A DNA stretch of 28,491 nt, from assembly GCA_937915785.1 (NCBI GenBank), contig CALGGY010000014.1:1-28491 (forward strand). The letters run 5' to 3'. Made by a program: the position numbers and the translations under genes. Positions 1 through 8,454 of this stretch are shown here, in pieces. Under the pieces are notes generated by a model. It was given only the letters and a program-made list of their open reading frames with translations, was not told where the DNA came from and did no database searches. This stretch comes from an uncultured Bacteroidales bacterium. Its GTDB lineage: Bacteria; Bacteroidota; Bacteroidia; Bacteroidales; P3. Positions within the stretch are counted from its first letter, which is position 1; each line of letters starts with the position of its first letter.

Positions 1-308
1 GAGCTGGGTTCAGAACGTCGCGAGACAGTTCGGTCCCTATCTGTTGTGGGCGTTGGAAGTTTGAGGGGTCCTGACCCTAGTACGAGAGGACCGGGTTGGA
101 CTGACCTCTGGTGTGCCGGTTGTGGCGCCAGCTGCATTGCCGGGTAGCTATGTCGGGAAGGGATAAGCGCTGAAAGCATCTAAGTGCGAAACCCGCCCCA
201 AGATGAGACTTCCTCACAGGGTGGTCGCAGACCACGACCTTGATAGGCCGCAGGTGTAAAGGCTGAGAGGCCAAAGCCGAGCGGTACTAATTACCCGAAA
301 GCTTTCCG
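1..308 (+). rRNA. 23S ribosomal RNA, 3' end (partial)
   Basis: The window opens inside a 23S rRNA gene. The sarcin-ricin loop AGTACGAGAGGA is at about 79-90. The domain VI tail follows, including GATAGGCCG at 242-250 and GGTACTAAT at 283-291, which sit just before the mature 3' end in other bacteria. The end near 308 was set by comparison with the remembered E. coli tail and may be off by several bases. The 5' part lies outside the window. Open reading frames here are not genes. Confidence 0.97.
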
Positions 309-382
309 TAAGACAAGCTTTTCACTCATATGTCGTCCTCGCCAATTGTCGTATGCGGCAAAAAAAAAGGCCGTTGAGATAT

Positions 383-493
<111 letters not shown>

Positions 494-500
494 CTTTTTA

Positions 501-534
501 AAAAGGGAATCGCATCAGCGGTTCCCTTTTTTTT
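501..534 (+). terminator. Intrinsic terminator of the rRNA operon
   Basis: GGGAATCGC (505-513) pairs with GCGGTTCCC (518-526) around the loop ATCA, with one G-U pair. A run of eight T residues follows at 527-534. It lies directly after the 5S gene and should end the rRNA transcript. Confidence 0.92.
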
Positions 535-548
535 GTGTCAGCTCCGCA

Positions 549-596
549 CCATAACCGATGATGCTGCATATGTTTGCGGGATAGTATTTGTAGCCC
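549..596 (+). pseudogene. Degenerate 5S rRNA 3'-half remnant
   Basis: Positions 549-586 align without gaps to 443-480 of the intact 5S gene, with 28 of 38 positions identical by hand count. The match includes CCGATGAT, CTGCA and GTTTG in the same spacing. It lies beyond the operon terminator and lacks the 5' half and terminal stem, so it is unlikely to give a functional 5S rRNA. The simplest reading is the relic of a duplicated or deleted second 5S copy. A functional structured RNA cannot be excluded. Confidence 0.6.
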
Positions 597-676
597 ACTC
601 AGCCGGACTTCACCATGGCAACATCTGTAGATATGTAGTGGAAATCTTGGATTTATAGGGATGACTTATTAGTTGT

Positions 677-2791
677 TCAAGAAATTCTGCCCCAGTTTAT
701 TTTGCTGTTTTTCTTGGTTATGTGCCGTTTCAGACAGTTGTTGGCGTCGGCGAGCAACTGCGGGTCGGCGGCAAGTATTTTGTTTACGGTGTCGCGGGCC
801 ACGCGTATCATGTTTTCGTCCTGAACAACATCGGCAAGTTTGAGGTCTATAACTCCGCTCTGCTGTAGTCCTTGCAGGTCGCCGGGTCCACGTAGTTTCA
901 GGTCGGCCTCGGCAATTTTGAACCCGTCAGTGGTTTCCACCATTGTCTTTATTCTGGCCCTTCCGTCGGAGGTGAGTTTGTTGGAGGTCATCAGTATGCA
1001 GTACGACTGTTCGGCGCCACGCCCCACGCGTCCGCGCAGCTGGTGCAGTTGCGACAAGCCGAACCGTTCGGCGTTTTCTATCACCATCACCGAGGCGTTT
1101 GGCACGTCCACGCCTACTTCTATCACTGTGGTGGACACCATAATCTGAGTCTCGCCTTTTTTGAAACGTTCCATTTCGTAGTCTTTGGCATCGGCTTTCA
1201 TCTGCCCGTGCACAATGCTTATCTGGTATTGCGGTTGAGGAAATGCGCGCGATATGCTTTCGTAGCCGTCCATCAGGTCTTTGAGATCCATTTTCTCCGA
1301 CTCGTTGATAAGTGGGTACACCACGTATATCTGGTGCCCTGCGGATATCTGCCGGCGCATGAACCCGAACACTTTTAGCCGGTCGCTGTCGTACTGGTGG
1401 GTGGTTTGTATTGGTTTGCGACCTGGTGGCAGCTCGTCGATAACAGAGCAGTCGAGGTCGCCGTAAACGGTCATGGCAAGGGTTCGCGGAATGGGGGTGG
1501 CCGTCATCACAAGCACGTGGGGCGGTGTGGTGTTTTTGGCCCACATTTTGGCGCGTTGCTCCACGCCGAAACGGTGCTGTTCGTCTATCACAACAAGGCC
1601 GAGGTTGGAAAATGCCACGTCTTTCTCTATCAGGGCATGGGTGCCAATTAGTATGTTTATCTCGCCGTTTTGCAGCCGTTCTTTTATTTTTTTTTTCTGC
1701 GAAGGTTTTGTGGATCCCGTAAGTAGCTCGGCGGTAACGCCGGTGCCGGCAAGGAATTTGCTGATGTTTGTAAAATGTTGTGTGGCAAGTATTTCGGTGG
1801 GGGCCATCAGGCAAGCTTGGTAGCCGTTGTCGCAGGCAATAAGCATGCATAGCAGTGCTACAAGGGTTTTGCCGCTACCTACGTCGCCTTGCAGCAGACG
1901 GTTCATTTGCTTGCCGGTGCGCATGTCGGTGTATATCTCGCGAACCACGCGTTTTTGCGCCCCAGTTAGTTCAAAAGGCAGGTTGTTGTGGTAGAAAGTG
2001 TTGAAAAAGGTGCCGATATGGCTGAAAATAAAGCCTTTGCTTTTTTGTTGCCGTTCGGTTTTGGCATACAGGTATTCGAGTTGCATCAAAAACACCTCCT
2101 CGAATTTCAGCCGTCGCAGTGCCTGTTCGTTGAGCTGGCTGTTTTTCGGGAAATGTATGTTGAACATGGCCTGTTCGCGGGTCATAAGCCCAAAACGGTC
2201 GAGTATGTACTGTGGCAGGGTTTCGGGTATGTTGCCACGGGCTTCGCCCAATAGCACGGCCATCATTTTTGAAATGCCTTTGGTTGAAAGTCCGCGCGCT
2301 TTCAGCTTTTCGGTGGAGGAGTATATGGGTATGAACGATTGTGCCACGGTGTCGCCTTCAGGTTTCACCGGCTCAAGGTCGGGGTGGGCTATGTTGTACG
2401 TGCCGTTGAACATGGTGGGACGTCCCAACACAAGGTATTCCACGTTGGGTTTTATGGTTTCCTTAACCCATTTTATTCCCTGAAACCACACAAGCTCTAT
2501 GGTGCCGGTGCTGTCGCGCAGAAAGGCGGTGAGGCGCATCTTTCGGCCTTCGCCAACGGTGTGCAGGTCTGTTATCACGCCTTTGGTAACTATGTAGTTG
2601 TTGGTTTCCGTTATTTGGCTGATGGTGATGAAATGTGTGCGGTCCATATAGCGGAAAGGGTAGTATTCGAGCAGGTCGCCGAAAGTGAATATCTCCAATT
2701 CGCGTTGCAACAAGGTGGCGCGTGCCGGACCTACAGTGCGCAGGTATTCTATCGGGGTGCTCAAAAAGGTGTGGTCTGTGGCCATTAGCAT
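677..2791 (-). CDS. recG: ATP-dependent DNA helicase RecG
   Basis: RecG is a monomeric superfamily 2 helicase that remodels stalled replication forks and Holliday junctions. The protein has a wedge/OB-fold N-terminal half and helicase domains with Walker A GDVGSGKT near residue 302, a DEQH box (VVIDEQHRFG) near 400, the TATPIPRT motif, and QLRGRVGRG near 583. About 702-704 residues is normal for the family. The frame is open back to 2863, but the extra N-terminus is low-complexity and overlaps the promoter, so I place the start at the ATG at 2791 or, equally possible, 2785. A TAACTTTG -7 element (2806-2813) sits 15 nt upstream, which implies a very short leader. The gene stands alone. The C-terminus shows no obvious truncation. 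Confidence 0.96.
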   Translation of the reverse strand: MLMATDHTFLSTPIEYLRTVGPARATLLQRELEIFTFGDLLEYYPFRYMDRTHFITISQITETNNYIVTKGVITDLHTVGEGRKMRLTAFLRDSTGTIELVWFQGIKWVKETIKPNVEYLVLGRPTMFNGTYNIAHPDLEPVKPEGDTVAQSFIPIYSSTEKLKARGLSTKGISKMMAVLLGEARGNIPETLPQYILDRFGLMTREQAMFNIHFPKNSQLNEQALRRLKFEEVFLMQLEYLYAKTERQQKSKGFIFSHIGTFFNTFYHNNLPFELTGAQKRVVREIYTDMRTGKQMNRLLQGDVGSGKTLVALLCMLIACDNGYQACLMAPTEILATQHFTNISKFLAGTGVTAELLTGSTKPSQKKKIKERLQNGEINILIGTHALIEKDVAFSNLGLVVIDEQHRFGVEQRAKMWAKNTTPPHVLVMTATPIPRTLAMTVYGDLDCSVIDELPPGRKPIQTTHQYDSDRLKVFGFMRRQISAGHQIYVVYPLINESEKMDLKDLMDGYESISRAFPQPQYQISIVHGQMKADAKDYEMERFKKGETQIMVSTTVIEVGVDVPNASVMVIENAERFGLSQLHQLRGRVGRGAEQSYCILMTSNKLTSDGRARIKTMVETTDGFKIAEADLKLRGPGDLQGLQQSGVIDLKLADVVQDENMIRVARDTVNKILAADPQLLADANNCLKRHITKKNSKINWGRIS

Positions 2792-2805
2792 GAAAATTGA
2801 TTTTG

Positions 2806-2813
2806 CAAAGTTA
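2806..2813 (-). promoter_or_regulatory. Promoter -7 element of recG
   Basis: On the minus strand this reads TAACTTTG, matching the Bacteroidota -7 consensus TAnnTTTG. No clear TTTG -33 element lies 19-21 bp upstream. It also argues that translation starts at 2791 or 2785 rather than 2863. Confidence 0.6.
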
Positions 2814-2947
2814 CAAAAAAAAAATGGCATAAACATTATCTTTTGGATAAAAGTTTTCATCATTCTATTGTAGAAAAAAAAGTGTGAGCATGTGGTTTTT
2901 TTTTGCTGTTTTTTTTGTCAAAAGTTGGGTATTTGCTTTTTTTTGAT

Positions 2948-2955
2948 TATCTTTG
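2948..2955 (+). promoter_or_regulatory. Promoter -7 element of the secreted-protein gene
   Basis: TATCTTTG matches the Bacteroidota TAnnTTTG -7 consensus, 67 nt before the ATG at 3023. A TTTG at 2932-2935 is too close and one at 2914-2917 too far to be a standard -33 box. The region around it is T-rich. Confidence 0.5.
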
Positions 2956-3022
2956 TAAAAGATTGGCTTGTTGCATTTTTTGCGATAAGCAATTGATTTA
3001 TAAATGAATAGCAAGTAAAACA

Positions 3023-3838
3023 ATGAGAAAGATATTGCGTTTTGTGCTTGTGGCAACGGTAATTGTGGCTTTTTCGGGTGTTGGAAACAGGGCTCATTCG
3101 CAGTTTTTGCACCAGAAGAAAGAAGCACCGATACATGTGGAAAAGTATTCGTGGACAGGTACGTTGGATTCCGTTACCCCAATCTCGATATGGTTTGAGC
3201 GTAACGACGACAACCTGCTTGCCGGCGAAATAGTTTACACCGCATCGCAGACAAAGAGCCCTGTTCGTGTGCTCGGGCAAGTTGTTGTAAATCAAAATAA
3301 TGGTGTTGAAGAGTTCCATATCTCCGAATTTCTTGGCCGCCGTGCCGAAAAAACAGGCACCATGCAGTTTGTTCTCGACTCGTTGGGACGTGGCACTGGC
3401 GTTTGGAAAAATATCGACACCAGCCATGCGCTTTTCCTCGACAAGGTTACGGCCTTCCCTGCAGGCAAGGGCGGACTGCTGCAGCCCGAAAACTACACCA
3501 CCATCGGCACCAAGCCCATTTATTACAGCTACTACTATTACCACCCTTACAAGGGCACCCTTGGAGGCGAGGCCACGCTTGAGCTGATGGAGCATCGCTA
3601 CATAAAATTCAGCATTACCATAACTGACCCGAACATTGCGGAAGGCGACGACGAGCTTGACTACCACCGCCACGCTCCTCTTGTGGGCAACAAGTTTATA
3701 TACCACATGCGCGGTTGCGACTACATGTTCGAATGTCACATTTTCCACGATTTCATTTTCTTGAAAACCCTTACCGACCGTCCTTCGGATTGCTTTGGCG
3801 TGGGTACATCGTTCGACGGTTTCCTGATAAAACGGTAG
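3023..3838 (+). CDS. Secreted protein of unknown function
   Basis: I do not recognise the family. The 271-residue product begins with a typical signal peptide: basic MRKILR, then a hydrophobic stretch to about residue 20, ending near AHSQ. No lipoprotein cysteine follows, so a periplasmic or exported protein is expected. The rest is rich in beta-type sequence with a tyrosine cluster (YYSYYYYHPY) near residues 168-177. A motif SWTGTLDSVTPISIWFE occurs near the mature N-terminus. There is no membrane segment after the signal. Its stop lies 35 nt before the BASS-like transporter gene on the same strand, so they may share a transcript. Function cannot be stated. Confidence 0.85.
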   Translation: MRKILRFVLVATVIVAFSGVGNRAHSQFLHQKKEAPIHVEKYSWTGTLDSVTPISIWFERNDDNLLAGEIVYTASQTKSPVRVLGQVVVNQNNGVEEFHISEFLGRRAEKTGTMQFVLDSLGRGTGVWKNIDTSHALFLDKVTAFPAGKGGLLQPENYTTIGTKPIYYSYYYYHPYKGTLGGEATLELMEHRYIKFSITITDPNIAEGDDELDYHRHAPLVGNKFIYHMRGCDYMFECHIFHDFIFLKTLTDRPSDCFGVGTSFDGFLIKR

Positions 3839-3873
3839 GTCATCACTAATTTCGGTAAACACTTTTTTGTGTC

Positions 3874-4767
3874 GTGAACAGGTTTCGTAATCTGGTTCTG
3901 CCCATAGTCATTGTGCTGGGGCTGATTTTCCATTCGCACTGCAGTGCATTGCGCGTGTGTGTGCCGTACCTTATTTTCACCATTCTGCTGCTCAATTTTG
4001 TTGCCACCGACATCAAAAAACTGCGTTTCACCCTTTTCGATGCCTTACTGATGGCTGTGCAGGTGAGCCTGAGTCTCGGCATTTATCTGATACTGCGTCT
4101 TGCGGGGGTTGACGAGATTGTGTCCGAGGGCGTTTTGGTAGGCGTGCTTTGTCCTGTGGCCGCCTCGGTGGTGGTTATTTCGTGTATGCTTGGCGCAAAC
4201 CGCGAAACGGTAACGGCATACACCATTTTCGACAACCTGATGGTGGCTTTGCTGGCTCCCGTGGTGTTCTCGTTTGTGGGCGAACATCAGGATGTTCCTT
4301 TTTTGCAGTCCTTTTGGCTGATTATCAAGCGGGTGGCACCCGTAATAGCATTGCCATTTTTTGCCGCATGGCTAATGCAGGCTTTTCTGCCAAAGGTGAA
4401 TGCTTTTTTGGTGCAATACCGCGGTCTTTCGTTCTATCTGTGGGCCTGCGCATTGTTCATCACCCTTGGTCAGACCATCGATTTCATATTTCGGAAAGGG
4501 GAGGAGAACATTGCTTCGATAATGACTTTGGGCGTGGTTTCGGTGCTGTTTTGCGTTGTTCAGTTTGGCTTAGGCAAGCTCATCGGACACCGTTTTGGCG
4601 ACACCATAGCCGGCGGACAGCTGCTGGGACAGAAAAACTCCGCACTTGGAATATGGATGGCCAACACCTATCTCAATCCTCTTTCGGCAGTGTTCCCTGC
4701 GTTGTATTCAGTGTGGCAGAACCTTTTCAACAGCTGGCAGCTGTGGCGACACGACAAAAGGAAATAG
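3874..4767 (+). CDS. BASS-family (bile acid:sodium symporter-like) transporter
   Basis: This is a polytopic inner-membrane protein of 297 residues with eight to ten hydrophobic segments. The C-terminal third holds GGQLLGQKNSALGIWMANTY followed by an NLFNSWQLW tail. That pattern is characteristic of a Bacteroidota branch of the bile acid:Na+ symporter superfamily, usually annotated only as 'transporter'. Members move organic anions with sodium, but the substrate here is unknown and bile acids should not be assumed. I chose the GTG at 3874 because no ATG fits the frame upstream and an in-frame stop precedes it. The gap from the preceding secreted-protein gene is 35 nt, suggesting co-transcription. 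Length is usual for the family. Confidence 0.82.
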   Translation: MNRFRNLVLPIVIVLGLIFHSHCSALRVCVPYLIFTILLLNFVATDIKKLRFTLFDALLMAVQVSLSLGIYLILRLAGVDEIVSEGVLVGVLCPVAASVVVISCMLGANRETVTAYTIFDNLMVALLAPVVFSFVGEHQDVPFLQSFWLIIKRVAPVIALPFFAAWLMQAFLPKVNAFLVQYRGLSFYLWACALFITLGQTIDFIFRKGEENIASIMTLGVVSVLFCVVQFGLGKLIGHRFGDTIAGGQLLGQKNSALGIWMANTYLNPLSAVFPALYSVWQNLFNSWQLWRHDKRK

Positions 4768-4772
4768 GACGA

Positions 4773-4814
4773 TGTACAATGTACAATGAACAATGTACAA
4801 TGTACAATGTACAA
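4773..4814. repeat. Tandem heptamer repeat, six units of TGTACAA
   Basis: Six head-to-tail copies of the 7-mer TGTACAA. All are perfect except the third (TGAACAA). It starts five bases after the transporter stop codon. Each unit contains the palindrome TGTACA. Confidence 0.95.
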
Positions 4815-4815
4815 T

Positions 4816-4935
4816 TCCGTTTCTTAACTCCTTAACTCCTTAGTTTCTTAACTCCCCAACCCCCTAATCCACTAACCTCTTAGTTTCTTAACTCCTTAAC
4901 TCCATAGTTTCTCAACTCCCTAACTTCTTAACTTC
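4816..4935. repeat. Tandem octamer repeat, about 15 degenerate units
   Basis: The stretch divides exactly into 8-base units, mostly TTAACTCC (five perfect copies in this frame) and TTAGTTTC (two perfect plus variants). The middle units are more decayed but keep the 8-base phase: CCAACCCC, CTAATCCA, CTAACCTC. It follows the heptamer array after a single base and is noncoding. Confidence 0.9.
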
Positions 4936-4966
4936 CAACAATAAAAAAAGCATCCGGCTCCCGCCC

Positions 4967-4987
4967 AATTCCTAATTCCTAATTCCT
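4967..4987. repeat. Tandem heptamer AATTCCT, three units
   Basis: Three perfect copies of AATTCCT. On the minus strand this supplies the last codons and the TAG stop (4979-4981) of the EamA-type transporter gene, so copy-number change could alter that C-terminus. Confidence 0.9.
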
Positions 4988-5866
4988 AACTCGCACCGCG
5001 GCATCCACCGAAAAAATAATAAGTCCCGCCCAGATGCACGAAAAACAAACTATGTGCGATTGGGTGAACGGCTCGCCGAACACCAGCACCCCAATCAGCA
5101 GCTGCAGCGATGGCGAGAGGTATTGTATAAATCCCATGGTGGAGAGCGGAATGCGTTCGGCCGCCTTGCCGAACCATAGCAGCGGCAATGCCGTTACCAC
5201 GCCACCCATGGCCAGCAGCAGGGCGGTGGGCAGGCGGAAATCGTTCAGAGCATTATTGCCTTGGATGAAAGTGATGGCAAGGTATGCCAACGCCGGAAAA
5301 CTCATGTAAACAGTTTCCACGGTGAGAGCCGACGTGGCTTCGATGTCAATTTTTTTGCGGATTAGTCCGTACAATGCAAAGGTCAGGGCCAAAAGGATGG
5401 AAATGGTCGGGAAACTTCCGAAATCTAGAGTTAGATACGTTACTCCCACCACAGCCAGCAGCAGCGACACGCACTGCCAGCGGTTCAGCCTTTCGCCAAG
5501 AAAGAGGTAGCCGAACAGCACGTTGAGCAACGGGTTGATGTAGTAGCCAAGGCTCGACTGCACTATATGCCCGTTGTTTATCGCCCAGATGTATATGCCC
5601 CAGTTGGCAGCCATCAGCGCGCCGGTGAGCAGCAGCAACAGGTATTGCCTGCACGTCCGCACATGGCTCCGCACAGGGTATCGGCGTATGCCGACAAACA
5701 GCGTTACCATAAACACCATCGACCAAAACATGCGGTGGCACAGTATCTCCACCGGAGGCACATGCTGCAACATTTTCCAGTAAAGCGGAAAAAATCCCCA
5801 CGTGCCATAGCTTATTATGGCGTAAAAAACTCCTTTTTTATGTTCCGATAGGCTCGCCGACGACAT
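4979..5866 (-). CDS. EamA/RarD-family transporter
   Basis: An inner-membrane protein of the drug/metabolite transporter superfamily with about ten hydrophobic helices arranged as two EamA-type halves. The N-terminal YAIISYGTWGFFPLYWKML, the ILCHRMFWS segment and the half-way FALYGLIRKK are typical of RarD-like proteins. Length (295 residues from the ATG at 5866) is usual. A TTG at 5884 would add six residues, but ATG is the better start. Substrate is unknown; RarD itself is poorly characterised. The C-terminal residues VRVRN and the stop are formed by an AATTCCT repeat, so the very end may vary between strains. The gene is single and convergent with the upstream transporter. Confidence 0.88.
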   Translation of the reverse strand: MSSASLSEHKKGVFYAIISYGTWGFFPLYWKMLQHVPPVEILCHRMFWSMVFMVTLFVGIRRYPVRSHVRTCRQYLLLLLTGALMAANWGIYIWAINNGHIVQSSLGYYINPLLNVLFGYLFLGERLNRWQCVSLLLAVVGVTYLTLDFGSFPTISILLALTFALYGLIRKKIDIEATSALTVETVYMSFPALAYLAITFIQGNNALNDFRLPTALLLAMGGVVTALPLLWFGKAAERIPLSTMGFIQYLSPSLQLLIGVLVFGEPFTQSHIVCFSCIWAGLIIFSVDAAVRVRN

Positions 5867-5935
5867 AGTTTTTTTTTGATGCAATATGTTGATAATTACT
5901 TTGTTGTGAGTATTTGTGTTGTTTGCAACGAAAGT

Positions 5936-5943
5936 GCAAAATT
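5936..5943 (-). promoter_or_regulatory. Promoter -7 element of the EamA-type gene
   Basis: The minus strand reads TAATTTTG, matching TAnnTTTG, about 70 nt upstream of the ATG at 5866. I could not find a TTTG at standard -33 spacing. Confidence 0.5.
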
Positions 5944-6020
5944 ACGTTTTTTTATCGATTTGTGTCGTTTTTTTGCCAAAAGAACTTGCTTTTTCCGACT
6001 GTTCTGTCTCATATTGTCAA

Positions 6021-6060
6021 TAAAGTAAAAGCCTTGCGGAGAGCGATGTTCCGCAAGGCG
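6021..6060 (-). terminator. Intrinsic terminator of the efflux operon
   Basis: GCCTTGCGGA (6031-6040) is perfectly complementary to TCCGCAAGGC (6050-6059), a 10-bp stem with a 9-nt loop. Read on the minus strand it is followed by TTTTACTTTATT. It lies 25 nt after the stop of the last permease gene. Confidence 0.9.
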
Positions 6061-6084
6061 TATTATGATGTAAAAAGCAATGTG

Positions 6085-7257
6085 TCAGAGTCTTTTTATT
6101 GTCCAGCGCAACGACATGCATGCCAGCAGGAAATAAACGCCAGTTTGGATCCACAGTCCTACAATTTGTGGAGCCACTTGTCCAATGGATGCCCCCATGG
6201 TGTTTATTGCCACAAATCCTTGGGCGCCAAACGTGGAGGGGAACAGCATCGAGAAAGCTTTCCAAAAAATAGGTATGTTGTTTTCGGGCCATGCAATGCC
6301 TGTAACGAAAAGTAGTATTATGGTGAAAGGCGGGAACATGACCAGAGCTGCCTCGCGGCTGCGGAAGAAAGCTCCTATCGTCATCGAGAAGAATGTGGTG
6401 GCCAAAACGAAGGGCACGATAAATCCCAACAGAGTTGGGATGTTGGCCTCGTGTGGCAGCCCGAACAGGTGCGGTATCAGCATAAGTCCGTACACCGACA
6501 GTCCTGCATAGATGATGAAATAGGCTATGCCACGACCAATCACCACACGGAAAATGCTGTTTTTTTTGATGAAAGTGGGTATGTAGTGCCGTCCGTCTTC
6601 GTAGGCGGTGCCGCTAAGTGCCGTAACGCCGAAAAACAGTGTCTGGTGCAGTATAAGAATCAGGAAAATGGGTAGCAGGAAACTGCGGAATCCCTGCGAA
6701 GGGGAGAAAATGTCCACACTTTCGTTGAGGATGGGCTGCACCATCTGTTGTGCCTGTCCGTCGGTCATTCCCAAGGCACTGTACCGGCGTAGCTCTATTT
6801 CGCGCATGTCGTTGAGCATCACCATGTTGGTGCCAAGATATACGGCACGGTAGTAAAGGAAACTGCTCATGTCGCAGTAAAGCGAGATGTAAGCTTGTTC
6901 GAGATTGGCAAGACGGTTGTTGTAGTCGTTGGGGATGAAAAGCACCCCGTGCACCTTGTGTTTTTCGAACAGCGAGCGTGCCTCGTCCATGTTGGTGCAG
7001 CGGTATGCCACTTCAACTTCGGGAGTGGCGTCGAGTTTGCGCACAAAACGCTTGCTGTCGGCCGAGTTGTCGTTGTCCACCACAGCAACCGGCACATCGG
7101 TGAGGTTGTCGCCGCTGTATATGTAGCTGTACAGAATGGGGTACAATATGCCGGCAATGAAGAATATAAGTATTGCCGATTTGTCGTGAAAGATGCGGTA
7201 AATTTCCAAACTTACCACATACCAGATGTCCAGCAAAGGTTTTAAAAATTTGTTCAT
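6085..7257 (-). CDS. ABC-2 type permease (second of pair)
   Basis: A 390-residue inner-membrane protein of the ABC-2/YhhJ-YbhR type. One N-terminal transmembrane helix near residues 27-48 (ILIFFIAGILYPILYSYIYS) is followed by a periplasmic domain of about 150 residues starting VPVAVVDNDNSADSKRFVRK, then five further helices in the C-terminal half. The VDNDNS motif is shared with its neighbour, showing the two are paralogues. The ATG at 7257 was chosen over an upstream in-frame extension with a cysteine-rich sequence that overlaps the previous gene. It begins 4 nt after the preceding permease's stop, consistent with translational coupling. It probably pairs with that permease in a tripartite exporter. 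No ATPase gene is adjacent. Confidence 0.9.
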   Translation of the reverse strand: MNKFLKPLLDIWYVVSLEIYRIFHDKSAILIFFIAGILYPILYSYIYSGDNLTDVPVAVVDNDNSADSKRFVRKLDATPEVEVAYRCTNMDEARSLFEKHKVHGVLFIPNDYNNRLANLEQAYISLYCDMSSFLYYRAVYLGTNMVMLNDMREIELRRYSALGMTDGQAQQMVQPILNESVDIFSPSQGFRSFLLPIFLILILHQTLFFGVTALSGTAYEDGRHYIPTFIKKNSIFRVVIGRGIAYFIIYAGLSVYGLMLIPHLFGLPHEANIPTLLGFIVPFVLATTFFSMTIGAFFRSREAALVMFPPFTIILLFVTGIAWPENNIPIFWKAFSMLFPSTFGAQGFVAINTMGASIGQVAPQIVGLWIQTGVYFLLACMSLRWTIKRL

Positions 7258-7261
7258 GGCA

Positions 7262-8428
7262 TTAAACGGTTGGGTAGTTTTGGTAAATAAGTGCTTTGTG
7301 GAGACGTTTCGACACGAGCAGCGGCAGCAGCATGAACACGGCAATCATGGGCAGGTATTTGGCGGTTTGTGCCACCGAAAGTCCGAGCAGGGTGGTGTCC
7401 ACGGTGAAAAGGTAAAACGACCTCAGCGGGAACAGGACCGCCAGCCCGCGAATGGCCGGCGGCATATACTCGAGGGGGAATGTGAATCCCGACATGGTGA
7501 TGGCCAATATTCCATAAAGCACGGATAGGCTTATCGAAGTGCTTATAACCGGCATCACACCTGCAAAAAACACTCCAATGCACTGCATGGTGATGATGAA
7601 CAGGATGGAGCCTACCATGTAGAACCCCAGATTGCCCGCCATGGGGAATTTGAATAGGTTGAACATCAGTATGATGCCCACAAGGTCAAGAATGATGTAG
7701 AGCAATGTATAGGGGAACAGTTTTCCCGCAAGGGACACAAAGTACGATTTTCCGCCGGCTTTCAGCCATTGGCGCGAGGTGCGGTGTTTGAGCTCGCTGC
7801 CTATCGAGTATGTGGTAACAAGCAGTATTATCAGTCCCAAAATGCCGGGGAACACAGTTGTAAGCAGGTATGCGGGATAGTTCATGTAGGGGTTGCCCAC
7901 AAGGTGCGAGTCTATAACGATGGGCTGTATCAGTCCCATGATGGTGTTGTCGTTGTATCCGCGGGCTCGCAGCAGTTCGCGCTGCACAGCGGCAGGGGCA
8001 AGGTTGGCCATGGTGGTGAGCTCTTTCATGGTGAGCGAGCCGCCCAAGAGGTAGGCTTGGTTCATGTAGAACGATATTTTGGGTTGCTGAAAGGCAAGTA
8101 TGTCGGCGTAGAAATTGTCGGGAATTACGAAGAAAGAATATATTTCGCCGCGTTGCATGGCGTCGCGAGCCTCTGCAAAAGAGTTGTAATGCCCTTTTAT
8201 TTCGGCGTAAGGGGTGGTGTTTATCTCACGCACCAAACGGCGCGAGATGGTGGAGTGGTCGTTGTCCACCACGCCTACGGGGAGATTTTGTGGCGTTCCC
8301 TCGTTCAAAAAGGTGAGGAAAAAGACGTATATCAGCGTCATCATCCCCACGGTGGATATGAGGTACACCGGATTGCGGAAAAAACGCTGCAATTCACGCA
8401 CCACTACGGCTCTCAAGTTTTTTATCAT
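7262..8428 (-). CDS. ABC-2 type permease (first of pair)
   Basis: A 388-residue inner-membrane protein with the same plan as the next gene: one helix near residues 20-40, a periplasmic domain opening LPVGVVDNDHSTISRRLVRE, and five C-terminal helices ending near PPAIRGLAVLFPLRSFYLFTV. It belongs to the YhhJ/YbhS-like ABC-2 permeases that work with HlyD-like adaptors. I used the ATG at 8428; a TTG two codons earlier is possible. It starts 26 nt after the HlyD-like gene's stop. Substrate cannot be read from sequence; relatives export toxic organic compounds. Confidence 0.9.
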   Translation of the reverse strand: MIKNLRAVVVRELQRFFRNPVYLISTVGMMTLIYVFFLTFLNEGTPQNLPVGVVDNDHSTISRRLVREINTTPYAEIKGHYNSFAEARDAMQRGEIYSFFVIPDNFYADILAFQQPKISFYMNQAYLLGGSLTMKELTTMANLAPAAVQRELLRARGYNDNTIMGLIQPIVIDSHLVGNPYMNYPAYLLTTVFPGILGLIILLVTTYSIGSELKHRTSRQWLKAGGKSYFVSLAGKLFPYTLLYIILDLVGIILMFNLFKFPMAGNLGFYMVGSILFIITMQCIGVFFAGVMPVISTSISLSVLYGILAITMSGFTFPLEYMPPAIRGLAVLFPLRSFYLFTVDTTLLGLSVAQTAKYLPMIAVFMLLPLLVSKRLHKALIYQNYPTV

Positions 8429-8454
8429 TGCCAAAGTTATTTTTTTGTGTGTTG

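Noticed and set aside
77..274. 65-codon minus-strand frame in the first 300 bases
   Set aside because: It lies wholly inside the 23S rRNA gene.
927..1850. 307-codon minus-strand frame
   Set aside because: It is a shifted frame of recG. The protein is rich in Arg, His and Pro and has no recognisable domain.
2792..2863. N-terminal extension of RecG
   Set aside because: It would be translated from the promoter region upstream of the -7 box and is A/T-run sequence. The family's usual start is near 2791 or 2785.
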